Positions 16,880 through 24,914 of a stretch of DNA of 29,068 bases are shown in pieces. Under the pieces are notes generated by a model. That model was not told the DNA's origin, did not search any database, and worked only from the letters and a program-made list of their open reading frames with translations. Made by a program: the position numbers and the translations under genes. The stretch's first letter is position 1. The number at the start of each line of letters is the position of its first letter. Source of the stretch: a virus; the IMG/VR virus record IMGVR_UViG_3300027796_000037, positions 1 to 29,068 of that record; one strand, written 5' to 3'.

Positions 16880-17743
16880 TTATATTACACTCCATGAACC
16901 AGATGAACCATCAATAATATCTACACTTTCCCATTGATGTAATGATTGTGTTATTTCATCATCTATTGTTTCACTATCATTTCCATCAATAGTTACAACT
17001 CCACTATTTATGTTTTTAATTGTGATAATACGACTGCTTCCTGTTGCCGAAGGTAGTGTAACTGTCATTGAAGATGCTTTATTACAAATAACTACCGCGT
17101 CTATAGATTGAACAATATAATCATCTAATGCTACGCTTACAACTGTGTTTGGATTTTGAATTTGTATCCATGTTCCATTTGACCTGAAATATATATCATT
17201 ATTGTTTGCATTTATAACAATCATTCCATCGTTTGCTGAAAATGTTGGTTCTTCTTCCACAACACCAATCATTGATGGCTTTCCTGCGCTATCAGGAAGC
17301 ATCTCTGAGGATGCTCCATCTATGGTCCACGGGCTTTGAACATCTACTGCATTCCGATTAAAACTTGCAGCTCTAACCGTAAAACTCACGCCCGTTGAAT
17401 AGGCTGTACTTCCTCCATCGGAATCAACATAGAGAACTCTGACATAGTAAGAGGTAGAAAGAGCGAGTTTGGTTAATCCTGCTAACGCTCCAGCGAAAGT
17501 TCCATTTGTGGCATTGACGACTATTGAAGTCTTATTTGAAGTATCTGCTGACTTTGACCACACAACTGACGAAAACCCGCTATCTGTAGCAATCTGCCAT
17601 GTACTGCTGGTATGGGTAAAACTCTCTGAAGAACTAAAAGTAGAGGATGTAATGGTCGGATTCCGAGATACATTCGTTTCTCCACTTGTGGGTGAAGTAA
17701 TGGTTGGTGTTGCTGGACTGGTTAGTGTTGTAAATGATGCCAT
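16880..17743 (-). CDS. Virion protein with N-terminal FN3-like domain
   Basis: The product is 287 aa. The ATG at 17743 is chosen because GGGAG precedes it; the upstream ATG at 17767 lies inside the previous gene. Residues about 8-120 form an FN3 or Ig-like domain closely similar to the C-terminal domain of the preceding protein (shared PATPTI, DSGFSS / DAGFSS, N-TNGTF-GAL). Residues about 205-287 are a compact beta domain (AVVICNKASSMTVTLPSA, VTIDGNDSETI) of the kind found at the ends of phage fibre proteins. Probably an accessory fibre or decoration protein. Confidence 0.7.
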   Translation of the reverse strand: MASFTTLTSPATPTITSPTSGETNVSRNPTITSSTFSSSESFTHTSSTWQIATDSGFSSVVWSKSADTSNKTSIVVNATNGTFAGALAGLTKLALSTSYYVRVLYVDSDGGSTAYSTGVSFTVRAASFNRNAVDVQSPWTIDGASSEMLPDSAGKPSMIGVVEEEPTFSANDGMIVINANNNDIYFRSNGTWIQIQNPNTVVSVALDDYIVQSIDAVVICNKASSMTVTLPSATGSSRIITIKNINSGVVTIDGNDSETIDDEITQSLHQWESVDIIDGSSGSWSVI

Positions 17744-17745
17744 AA

Positions 17746-19083
17746 TTAGCTCCCGTATGCACTCCATCCCCCTGCGGAATCTTTATATCTCACTCTCCAA
17801 TAATAGGTTGTATTTGAGGCAAGAGTTGTTCTTCCTTCCAATGCGCCACTAAAGGTTCCATTCGTACTATTGACCACACATGAGGTTAGGTTTGTACTTG
17901 TATCACCACTATCCCAAACTTTAGAAGAAAACCCCGCATCGGTATAGACTTCCCATTGGCTTCCTGCATGAGTTTGACCTACATCAGTATCACTAAAGGC
18001 TGACGCTGTGAGTGTAGGTGTTCGTGATTGATTGGTAGCACCGTTCGTTGGAGTAGAAATAGTTGGAGTTGCAGGAACAGTATTATTTGATTCTTCTGCT
18101 CCAACTGCATAGAAGGTAGAAGATGAGTTTTCATTATTATAAACAGCAGTAATCCAGCTATCGGCTTTTCGTGCGCCTTCCATGAACATCCAGCTTTTCA
18201 GACTTCCCTGAAAATACCACGTTGAAAAATTACCCTGTTGAAATGCTTGACCAGAATGAGCAGATGTTTTATGCCACCCAATATTTGCTCCTGATGTCCC
18301 ATCTAATGCACCATTGACGTACACTTTTGTATTATTGTCTGTTGAACTCCATGTAACAGCAACGTGATAGAGCGTATTTACGCTGATACTTGTCGTAAAA
18401 TTATAATAATTCGGTGCTCCTGTATACCAATACACCCGAAGTGCGCTTGTGCTTGGATTCCATAATAAGCCATGATAGATTCCATCAATAGCAATTACTG
18501 GTGGTTTTTGAAATTCTTCTGCTCCACCAGCTCCATTTCCTGTTGGTTTAATCCACCCATAGACCGTTCCCGATGTCGGTGGTCCATTCATAAGAGTAGT
18601 CCCTGCAGCTACTTTACTTGAACTTCCATTAAAGACTGCTCCAAGTGCGCTATATGTTATGCTTGTTGCTGTTCCGTTGTTTCCAACCTGTGACCGATCT
18701 GTAACATCTGCATCATAAGGGAAATAGGACTTTACAATTGATGGATATGTTGACGTTGAGTTTGTTTCTGCACCAGCACTATTCCCATAGTAGATATAAA
18801 AGTCTGTATCAGTTGACGCAGAGAGCGTATCAGCAAGAAATTTTAAGTGTCCTGTTTTTGCAGACGTATCTATGGCAATAAGATCACGGTTTACCTTTGT
18901 TGTCCCATCGGTTTTTGTAACAACAATATCTGATCCATCTGCCTTTGCTCCTGTAAAGAACGCATCAGGCATATCATCTAAATCAACCTTCACAGGAAAG
19001 TCAGTCTGGTTTTCCCCACCAAGGAGATCTTTATCAACCGTAACTTTAATCCGATGGTCCCATGATGCGTTATACCATGCCAT
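17746..19083 (-). CDS. Virion protein: DUF2341-like, LamG and FN3-like domains
   Basis: The product is 445 aa. The ATG has GGAG about 6 nt upstream. Residues 1-100 (WYNASWDHRIKVTVD, FYIYYGNSAG) match the DUF2341-type beta domain that often precedes LamG domains. Residues about 115-315 resemble a LamG or concanavalin-like jelly roll (GTVYGWIKPTG, YHVAVTWSSTDNNTKVYVNG), a fold that often binds carbohydrate. Residues about 335-445 are an FN3-like domain. The protein ends at SAYGS without the last strand seen in the related domain of the next gene. The domain set suggests a surface-exposed, glycan-binding virion part such as a tail fibre or head decoration. Confidence 0.8.
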   Translation of the reverse strand: MAWYNASWDHRIKVTVDKDLLGGENQTDFPVKVDLDDMPDAFFTGAKADGSDIVVTKTDGTTKVNRDLIAIDTSAKTGHLKFLADTLSASTDTDFYIYYGNSAGAETNSTSTYPSIVKSYFPYDADVTDRSQVGNNGTATSITYSALGAVFNGSSSKVAAGTTLMNGPPTSGTVYGWIKPTGNGAGGAEEFQKPPVIAIDGIYHGLLWNPSTSALRVYWYTGAPNYYNFTTSISVNTLYHVAVTWSSTDNNTKVYVNGALDGTSGANIGWHKTSAHSGQAFQQGNFSTWYFQGSLKSWMFMEGARKADSWITAVYNNENSSSTFYAVGAEESNNTVPATPTISTPTNGATNQSRTPTLTASAFSDTDVGQTHAGSQWEVYTDAGFSSKVWDSGDTSTNLTSCVVNSTNGTFSGALEGRTTLASNTTYYWRVRYKDSAGGWSAYGS

Positions 19084-19084
19084 A

Positions 19085-19378
19085 TCAACTCCATGCAGAA
19101 ATACTTACTGCATCTCCAGCAGCGTTATAACTAATTGTCTTTGTGTAAGATGTTGAACCTATGGTCTTTGTAAGAACCTTTGTAGATGTAACTGTGGTAT
19201 CTGCGTTGGAAATAGTCATAGACCCATTCCCTTGCATACCAGTTATCGCTTCCATTTGACTTAATACAGGGTTATACGACATGGATTCAACCTGTAGTAA
19301 CCCATAAATAGGATCAAACGATGTACTCAGTACATTTTGTTCACTGTATTTTGTTTGAGTTGGTCTAGTAGTAGCCAT
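19085..19378 (-). CDS. Small virion protein, unknown function
   Basis: The product is 97 aa. The start ATG is preceded by a weak AAAGTG. It is rich in Ser, Thr and Met, with strands such as GSMTISNADTTVTSTKVLTKT and SYTKTISYNAAGDAVSI. A beta-sandwich or fibre-base subunit is plausible. It lies 2 nt before the LamG gene and overlaps the end of the preceding one by 14 nt, so it is cotranslated with structural genes. No named family recognised. Confidence 0.65.
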   Translation of the reverse strand: MATTRPTQTKYSEQNVLSTSFDPIYGLLQVESMSYNPVLSQMEAITGMQGNGSMTISNADTTVTSTKVLTKTIGSTSYTKTISYNAAGDAVSISAWS

Positions 19379-19790
19379 ACTTTTTCACTTTCTGTTTTAA
19401 GTCTTTGGTTGATAAAAGAAATTTCATATAGTTTGATAGAACACCGATTTTAATGACTGATCGTTCTTCTTTTGATAATCCATGTAACTTTTCCATGTCT
19501 TTCAATTCTTTCTCAACAGCGGTCACGCTGTTGGCTATCTCACCATCCTCAATTTTATTGGTAAGATACTGTTCTATTGTTCCGATCTCATCACTAAACC
19601 CTTCTTCCCAATATTCCCCAAGATCATAATGCTTGACGGAAAACGGTTTTCCATGCGCTTTTTGATAGTCCGTATATGGAACCTCGATTCCTGTTTCAAT
19701 AGGGGTACTATCAACCTTGGGAGCTGTTGGTACTTCCTCAGGCTTTATTGATTCTGATTGTGTTCTAATAATCGTGTCCATGTGTTTCAT
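19365..19790 (-). CDS. Unknown phage protein, helical C-terminus
   Basis: The product is about 141 aa. Starts at GTG 19796, ATG 19790 and ATG 19781 are all possible; none has a strong ribosome site, and the region overlaps the preceding gene, so coupling is likely. The N-terminal 35 residues are polar and disordered. The middle has HGKPFSVKHYDLGEYWEEGF and the rest is a charged helix (ANSVTAVEKELKDMEKLHGLSKEERSV). No enzymatic motif. Its place after the capsid gene suggests a head-completion or connector role, but this is inference. Confidence 0.65.
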   Translation of the reverse strand: MKHMDTIIRTQSESIKPEEVPTAPKVDSTPIETGIEVPYTDYQKAHGKPFSVKHYDLGEYWEEGFSDEIGTIEQYLTNKIEDGEIANSVTAVEKELKDMEKLHGLSKEERSVIKIGVLSNYMKFLLSTKDLKQKVKKYGYY

Positions 19791-20007
19791 CCGCACGAAT
19801 CATCAATAATTCATGCCGGAACCTCTCAACCGCCCTGCGGTCATCATTCCGAATTGCCATAATAAGTTTCTTCCGATAATCCTCGACCATCGGGCTTTCT
19901 GATCTGATCCGATAGAGTGTCCGATCAATCATGTCCCTCTCAAAGAGGTTACGCGCTTTATCCCGATGCTCTAAGAGCTGTAATATGTCTTCTTTTCGTG
20001 TATCCAT
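19765..20007 (-). CDS. Small charged helical protein, unknown
   Basis: The product is 80 aa from the ATG at 20007. A longer reading to 20085 would lie inside the HNH gene and has a different composition. It is almost entirely helical and strongly charged (TRKEDILQLLEHRDKARNLF, RAVERFRHELLMIRAD). The HNH gene overlaps its first 50 nt and no Shine-Dalgarno sequence is visible, so the endonuclease may have inserted over its original ribosome site. Head-tail connector context; function unknown. Confidence 0.6.
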   Translation of the reverse strand: MDTRKEDILQLLEHRDKARNLFERDMIDRTLYRIRSESPMVEDYRKKLIMAIRNDDRRAVERFRHELLMIRADETHGHDY

Positions 20008-20599
20008 ACGTTTCAAATAATTTATGACACTTTGAACATAATTCAATCCATGTATCTTTATTTTCTCTGTCGTACTTTCCATCAAGATTATGCCATTGAG
20101 TAGGATTTTTTATCCTTCCCTGTGGTGTTGGAATATCACCACAATTCTGACATATCCCTGACTTATTCCAATGTTTAATGATCCACTTATGCTTAGAAGT
20201 GTAACTTGCGTTATTACCCTTCCAACTTTCGTGCTTTTCTCCTATAATTCCAATTCTTCCTTTGTAACTATGATTTTCTAACCCTGAAATAATTGCCTTT
20301 TTCTGCATTTCTCTATAATCTTCCTTCGACCTTTTTTTTGCATTTATCCTATTTATTTGAGTTATTTTCAAAAGCGCACTTTTTTTATGCTTTTGGAAAT
20401 GACCCATATTCGGATATTTTTCCCTATCAATCTTTATTCCAAAGTTCCAAGATTTCTTTCCAATTTTATCTAAATCTGAACACTTTCTACTGCAAAATCT
20501 GGTTGAAATCCACTTTGTTCTACTTAAATATCTTTTTTTTCCAAAAACTTTTTTACAATATTCACATACTTTTGTTTCAGGTGGGGATATAGTTTTCAT
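19958..20599 (-). CDS. Free-standing HNH homing endonuclease
   Basis: The product is 213 aa. An N-terminal zinc-finger-like motif has Cys at 12, 15, 36 and 40. The middle is Lys-rich and DNA-binding in character. The C-terminal HNH region has a CQNCG and CSKCH zinc pair around QWHNLDGKYDRENKDTW. The gene is visibly more A/T-rich than the flanking structural genes, which suggests recent arrival. It lies between the capsid gene and a small head gene, and its last ~16 codons run into the next gene. Its ribosome site and start codon are folded into a 12-bp hairpin (20580-20610). It would cut related phage DNA lacking the insert and spread by repair. Confidence 0.88.
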   Translation of the reverse strand: MKTISPPETKVCEYCKKVFGKKRYLSRTKWISTRFCSRKCSDLDKIGKKSWNFGIKIDREKYPNMGHFQKHKKSALLKITQINRINAKKRSKEDYREMQKKAIISGLENHSYKGRIGIIGEKHESWKGNNASYTSKHKWIIKHWNKSGICQNCGDIPTPQGRIKNPTQWHNLDGKYDRENKDTWIELCSKCHKLFETYGYTKRRHITALRASG

Positions 20600-20610
20600 A
20601 TACCCCCACC
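20580..20610 (-). promoter_or_regulatory. RBS-sequestering hairpin of the HNH gene
   Basis: On the minus strand the ribosome site GGTGGGG pairs with CCCCACC, which encodes part of codons 5-8. A G-U pair and TATA/TATA extend the stem to 12 bp around a 7-nt loop TGAAAAC. The start codon ATG lies at the stem-loop junction. Translation of full-length mRNA should be strongly limited, as is known for the T4 intron endonuclease I-TevI. Confidence 0.8.
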
Positions 20611-20657
20611 TTACTACAATTCACCGACATTAGCAACTAGTAAAACTAGCTGTAACA

Positions 20658-21614
20658 CTACACAGCGGCGAATCTGGCGGCGACTACCCAAGCTGAGTTG
20701 AGTAATTTACACGCATAGCTTCCTGCCCAAGATATGATAGAAATACGCCCTGCGGGTGAATTGCTATCGACTTGATTCGGAAGAATGTAAAGTTTCGGCT
20801 GATCTTTCTCAAGATCATAGATACCGAAGGCATCTTTGCCATGAACATAGGTATAGAACCTAGTTGTGGTAGAAGAAGCTGTTGAGGCTGCTTCTGTGCC
20901 GGACATGACATCAATGTTTAATAACCAGCGAACTCCATAGAGTTCACCGATTTCACCTTTGTAGAGGCCTTTTACGTCAGAATACGTTTTTGCTGCTACC
21001 CACGTGGTATCTGCAATAAGGTTATTCTTTGAGTATGGGTCTGTTTTCCCCAAGAACAAGCCATCCTGATATTTCATCGCTTTGGCAAGCTCAAGAGTGC
21101 GAACCATCGCACGGATATCACACGCATCAAGGGTGTCACCTGCCGTGAACGAAGCCACGTTATGTGTGTTACCGAAGAATGATGTGCCGTTTTGAAGTTC
21201 GTTTCCTACAAGTCGGTTCAATGTTTCTCCCATGTTCTGTCCCATCGCTTCAACTGCTTCTTTCATGTTGGTATCAATAGATACTAACGAGCCAAGACGG
21301 GATGTTTGAGTGGTTAGACCATACTCAGACAATGTCATGGAAACGGTTGATAGATTGATTGCACAGGTTACTGGGTTGGACATTTCTCCAAGAGGAGTTG
21401 TTACAACCGAGAATGGTTGGAACCGTGTGAAATTGACTGTGCGACCTTCATTGGTCGGGTGAGTTCTTTTTTGACCTCCCTCTCCTAAAATGAACGGATA
21501 TTGTGCACGTGCCAAGAACACTTTTTCGTAATATGTTGCTACACCGGGAGCCAACGTTCCAGACGAAATGTTTGGATTGCTGACGCCGGAAATTCCTGAT
21601 CCTACGACTGCCAT
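20658..21614 (-). CDS. Major capsid protein, N4-gp56 family
   Basis: The product is 318 aa. The ATG is preceded by AAAGGATGG. Segments TYYEKVFLARAQYPFILGEG, KRTHPTNEGRTVNFTRF, LSEYGLTTQTSRLG and AVEAMGQNMGETLNRLVGNE appear in the order seen in N4-gp56-type capsid proteins, which have the HK97 fold. Length is in the expected range (about 300-400 aa). It follows the scaffold-like gene, as is usual. There is no obvious cleaved prodomain, consistent with a separate scaffold protein. This is the main shell subunit of the head. Confidence 0.92.
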   Translation of the reverse strand: MAVVGSGISGVSNPNISSGTLAPGVATYYEKVFLARAQYPFILGEGGQKRTHPTNEGRTVNFTRFQPFSVVTTPLGEMSNPVTCAINLSTVSMTLSEYGLTTQTSRLGSLVSIDTNMKEAVEAMGQNMGETLNRLVGNELQNGTSFFGNTHNVASFTAGDTLDACDIRAMVRTLELAKAMKYQDGLFLGKTDPYSKNNLIADTTWVAAKTYSDVKGLYKGEIGELYGVRWLLNIDVMSGTEAASTASSTTTRFYTYVHGKDAFGIYDLEKDQPKLYILPNQVDSNSPAGRISIISWAGSYACKLLNSAWVVAARFAAV

Positions 21615-21633
21615 ATGTATTCACCATCCTTTC

Positions 21634-21647
21634 GAGCAAGATTGCTC
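21634..21647 (-). promoter_or_regulatory. Small hairpin in the leader of the capsid gene
   Basis: GAGCAA and TTGCTC pair around a 2-nt TC gap on the minus strand, in the 53-nt space between the scaffold stop and the capsid start and just before the ribosome site. There is no T run, so it is not a normal terminator. It could mark a processing or stability point. Confidence 0.4.
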
Positions 21648-21667
21648 ATGTTGCAAAGTTCTTGCGC

Positions 21668-22420
21668 TTAGTTGACGAATCCCAGTTCTTTTTCAAGTTC
21701 TGCAATCGACTTATCACTATGCGTTTTTCCACCTTTCGTTGATACAGAAGTCGGTCGTGTGGCGGTTTCAGATACTTGCTTTGCTATATTCTCTGTTACC
21801 TTGCCGACTTCTTTTTGTACCGCCCTTGTGTAGGGTTTCATCATCTTTTCCACGAATTTCTTAGGTGATGCTGTGTAGGGGTTAGCCTTCACATAGGCCT
21901 CTGTGGCCTCGGTAATCGAATCGGATAGTTCCCTATCAAAGTCAACGTGATCAGGATCAAGTTGTGGAAATAGCTGAACAACCTGCTGTGCCTCAGAATT
22001 GATCCGGGTGATTGCTTCGCTCTGTTTAATCTTTAGACTAACCAGACTTTCCGCTGTCCGCATCACGTCTTGTTTGTACTGTTCGGTTGTTAATTCAGAC
22101 CCTTCACTCACTTGCGGTTGATATGGTGCCTGTGGCATCTGTTGGTCTACTTGACCTGTAAGTTCCGCAAGTTTTTGTTCAAGGCTTTTTGCTTTTTCCT
22201 CAGCACTCTTTGCTTTCGCATTGAGTTCCCTGATTCTCTGATTCGCTCCTTTTTTGGGAGCTTCCTCCGTTTCAGTTTGTGTTTCCTCTGATTCCTCCAC
22301 CGTCGCTTCAGATTCAGGAGTTTCCACTTCCTCGGTTGCTTTTGGTTCTTCGGTTGACGGTTCCGAAACGCTGGCTTCTTCCCCAGCTTCAAGTTTTACG
22401 TCAAGTTGATCATCATTCAT
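21668..22420 (-). CDS. Putative capsid scaffolding protein
   Basis: The product is 250 aa. The ATG has AAGGAG 6 nt upstream. Residues 1-54 are extremely acidic (mostly Glu, Thr, Ser, Pro). Residues about 57-95 form a charged coiled coil (AKSAEEKAKSLEQKLAEL). The C-terminal half is helical, with basic residues (KMMKPYTRAVQKEVGKV). Position directly before the capsid gene, the acidic N-terminus, coiled coil and basic C-terminus are the classical look of a phage scaffold protein. No protease motif is present. Confidence 0.8.
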   Translation of the reverse strand: MNDDQLDVKLEAGEEASVSEPSTEEPKATEEVETPESEATVEESEETQTETEEAPKKGANQRIRELNAKAKSAEEKAKSLEQKLAELTGQVDQQMPQAPYQPQVSEGSELTTEQYKQDVMRTAESLVSLKIKQSEAITRINSEAQQVVQLFPQLDPDHVDFDRELSDSITEATEAYVKANPYTASPKKFVEKMMKPYTRAVQKEVGKVTENIAKQVSETATRPTSVSTKGGKTHSDKSIAELEKELGFVN

Positions 22421-22466
22421 GGTGATCTCCTTCCGTTACACACCGATTGCGTCATGTGAGAATACG

Positions 22467-22492
22467 AGGCCATGAATACGATTCATGTGCCT
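22467..22492 (-). promoter_or_regulatory. Strong stem-loop between small head gene and scaffold gene
   Basis: AGGC, CATGAAT and their complements ATTCATG, GCCT form an 11-bp stem with a single bulged A and a CGT loop. It lies in the 79-nt gap before the scaffold ribosome site. No T run follows, so it more likely acts on mRNA ends or processing than as a terminator. Confidence 0.55.
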
Positions 22493-22499
22493 ATCACGC

Positions 22500-22745
22500 T
22501 CACATCCCTACTTCTTTCCGATCTTTAAGAATCGCCTCACCTGTTTCCGTAACGCCAACCATGATCTTTTTAGGTCCAATCCATACCGCGTGTTGAATTT
22601 CACAGCTTTTACATACAAGATAAAAACCCTGTTGACGGTATGTATGATTGCCTTTCGGCAAGAACACGAAATCAGGTTTCGTAAAATCCAACTGTTCTTG
22701 TGCTTCCTCGATCTCTGTTTCATTGTTTTGCGCTTGGTCGTTCAC
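22500..22745 (-). CDS. Small phage protein with CxxC, unknown
   Basis: The product is 81 aa. It begins with GTG at 22745, preceded by AAGGAGG 3 nt upstream. Residues 1-22 are acidic and Gln-rich. The core FTKPDFVFLPKGNHTYRQQG leads to LVCKSCEIQHAVWIGPKK, with one Cys-x-x-Cys pair and nearby His residues that could bind metal. Only one pair is present, so a zinc site would need a partner or a dimer. It overlaps the preceding gene by 26 nt. It lies in the head block between portal and scaffold. Function unknown. Confidence 0.7.
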   Translation of the reverse strand: MNDQAQNNETEIEEAQEQLDFTKPDFVFLPKGNHTYRQQGFYLVCKSCEIQHAVWIGPKKIMVGVTETGEAILKDRKEVGM

Positions 22746-23043
22746 AAGCCTCCTTGCTATCCGATACTTTATTGAGCAGCTTATTGATGATCCCTTTAGT
22801 CAGGGATATGACAATCGTGTTCTTTCCTAATTCTTCATACGTTGCCCCATTTGCTACTGCTGAATCATTCAACTGATCTAATTCTTTAACTAATGTTTCT
22901 GCATACTCTGAAAAGAGTTTCCATCCATTCGTCTTGCTCATCCCATAGAGCATTTGTTCATCATCTGTTGCTTCTTTCTTCGTGTCTTCCCGTTGAAGCG
23001 TAGGAAAGCTGGAATAGAAATCAGGTCGGACTGCTTTAGCCAT
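22720..23043 (-). CDS. Small head-block protein, unknown
   Basis: The product is 107 aa. The ATG is preceded by AAGGAGG. The N-terminus (VRPDFYSSFPTLQRED) is polar; most of the rest is helical (GWKLFSEYAETLVKELDQL). I recognise no family or catalytic motif. It overlaps the portal gene end by 8 nt, so it is translated with the portal. Function unknown. Confidence 0.65.
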   Translation of the reverse strand: MAKAVRPDFYSSFPTLQREDTKKEATDDEQMLYGMSKTNGWKLFSEYAETLVKELDQLNDSAVANGATYEELGKNTIVISLTKGIINKLLNKVSDSKEACERPSAKQ

Positions 23044-24868
23044 TGAATCCTCCTTGTTGTGGTAGTTGTTCCATTTGTGGTTGCATCTGCTGTTCCATCT
23101 GTCCCGGTTGTGTTGGAACTTGGTTCATGTTCCCGGATACTGCCTGTTGCATCGCCATCTGAAGCTGTTGCTGTTGTTGCATGAGAATTGCATCGTCTTT
23201 TTCTTCCGGGGTCTTCTCGACCACGATCTTGTCCCAATCCTGTATTCCTGAGTTGGATACAACTTTCTTGAATAGCTCACCCAATTTGACGGTAAACCCT
23301 TCCTGATCAAGCTTTTGGATTAAGGCATCACCCATCTGTGGGTTAGCAGTAAACATGGTCAGAAGGTTCGTCAGATTATCCTGCTGGCTCTTTTGATCAA
23401 GAGCGAATGTTGATCCTGATACCAGTTCATAGTCATAGACTGTTGATCCTGTGGTCTTTTTATCAATCGTGACTTTCCCGGTCTTTGGATCGTACATCTG
23501 CTCAATGTCTTTATAACTGCGTGCCAATTCTTCAACCTCATTCTCAAACAACCGTAATGTTATGGCTGATGATTGTTTTTTTGAAATGAGGTTGACCATT
23601 TTCTTATAAACTTTTTTCAGGTATTGCTCCATGAAAAATCTATCAGCGTTATCACGGGTATTCTCCCGTTGTGATTGCATCTTTAATGCTTGTGGTGTCT
23701 TTCCAAACCCTGCTTCTGTCTGTTGTGTGACTGAGGTATCTGTTGTTCCAAACAGATTAAGAAGTGATCCATTGGCCACTTGGTAGGTATTGTTGAATGT
23801 TGCAATACCCTGAGGGTTTAAGTTGATCGGCATGGCTACGTTGCTGATATTTCCCCGTGCTAACCACTTTGCAGCCGGAACATACTGAATGGATGATGAT
23901 GATGCGATGTTATCTTTGTTTAATATGACTGGCGGGAATATGGACATCTTGACCGCATCAAGATAGAGGTTCCATGCGCTATTGATCGCCTGTTGCATGG
24001 ATGCTCCACGTTCAAAATCACCCATCCCCATAAAATCATCCAAGAGTGGAATGGAGTATTTGCAGACAACAGGTAATTCACCGTCATCATGCGGGTTCTT
24101 AATATCCCGAAACTCCATGTCTGCATCGGTGCAGAAGTCTACCCACCGATCACCTTCGTACTGTGTCAGGACTTCGTAATATCCTTTGGACTTTGCTTCT
24201 TCGCTTGTCGGATATGCTGTGTCTTCTCTCCTCGACTTCTCATCTGAATCCCGGTCTTGTTTTGATCCGGCTCTGTCTTTCAGTTCGGTAATGATCTTGT
24301 CTATATTCTTGAATCCTTCACGTTTAGATTCTTTGAGGTTTTCAAAATATGACAATGGTTTCCATGTACGGACGATGATGTAATCACTATCGTCTACACT
24401 TACTGCTCCCACTTGCGGGAATACATCACGGATATTTAATAGCCATATATCAGGCCCAACGTATCCATTCTTTTTGACATCCCAATCCACAAGCGTAAAG
24501 AAATTTCCGTAGATGTTGGAATATAAATCTACCATCCGAAGTTTTGTCAGAAGATCAAACTGTGCATTTGCATTGGGATTGACATACTTCTCAAGAATCA
24601 AGTTCATCAAAGATGCTGCACCCATATCGTTTCTTGATATTGCTTTGACTTTCCCAACAGGAAGCTGTGCCATGACCCGATAGGATCGTTCAAGAGAAAG
24701 TGTTGAGAGTTTTGGATCAAAGACTGAGGACCTTGTTGTTCCTGAAATGGAATCGGCTAGTTGGTTATGAAAGAGTTTTTCGTAGGTATCCCATGCTTCT
24801 GTTTTAGTCGAAAGATAATCCTCTGCTGCGCTTTTACGGGTTAGAATTTCATCACGTATTTTTGACAT
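23036..24868 (-). CDS. Portal protein
   Basis: The product is 610 aa. The ATG at 24868 has AAGGA 4 nt upstream. A reading from 24940 would translate the leader terminator hairpin and is rejected. Size and order (after the terminase, before scaffold and capsid) fit a phage portal. Segments such as DLYSNIYGNFFTLVDWDV, FPQVGAVSVDDSDYIIVRTW and the long helix region QKSQQDNLTNLLTMFTAN resemble podovirus portal proteins, with a wing and clip core. The last ~50 residues are Gln/Met/Pro-rich, probably an inward-facing or disordered tail. It forms the dodecameric DNA gate and docks the terminase. It is the first gene after promoter module 1. Confidence 0.85.
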   Translation of the reverse strand: MSKIRDEILTRKSAAEDYLSTKTEAWDTYEKLFHNQLADSISGTTRSSVFDPKLSTLSLERSYRVMAQLPVGKVKAISRNDMGAASLMNLILEKYVNPNANAQFDLLTKLRMVDLYSNIYGNFFTLVDWDVKKNGYVGPDIWLLNIRDVFPQVGAVSVDDSDYIIVRTWKPLSYFENLKESKREGFKNIDKIITELKDRAGSKQDRDSDEKSRREDTAYPTSEEAKSKGYYEVLTQYEGDRWVDFCTDADMEFRDIKNPHDDGELPVVCKYSIPLLDDFMGMGDFERGASMQQAINSAWNLYLDAVKMSIFPPVILNKDNIASSSSIQYVPAAKWLARGNISNVAMPINLNPQGIATFNNTYQVANGSLLNLFGTTDTSVTQQTEAGFGKTPQALKMQSQRENTRDNADRFFMEQYLKKVYKKMVNLISKKQSSAITLRLFENEVEELARSYKDIEQMYDPKTGKVTIDKKTTGSTVYDYELVSGSTFALDQKSQQDNLTNLLTMFTANPQMGDALIQKLDQEGFTVKLGELFKKVVSNSGIQDWDKIVVEKTPEEKDDAILMQQQQQLQMAMQQAVSGNMNQVPTQPGQMEQQMQPQMEQLPQQGGFNG

Positions 24869-24887
24869 AGGTTCCTTTGATTGCCAC

Positions 24888-24914
24888 AAAAAAAGCAGGG
24901 GGACTTCCCCTGCT
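24888..24914 (-). terminator. Leader intrinsic terminator, module 1
   Basis: On the minus strand AGCAGGGG and CCCCTGCT form an 8-bp stem with a 5-nt loop, followed by seven T and GTGG. It is placed between the promoter at 24952-24979 and the portal gene. The 5' hairpin GCTGC, loop ATATG, GCAGC (24918-24932) lies directly upstream. Confidence 0.85.

Noticed and set aside
14845-19083. Diversity-generating retroelement near the fibre-like genes
   Set aside because: No reverse transcriptase and no near-identical template and variable repeats seen; the similar FN3-like domains differ throughout, not only at A positions.
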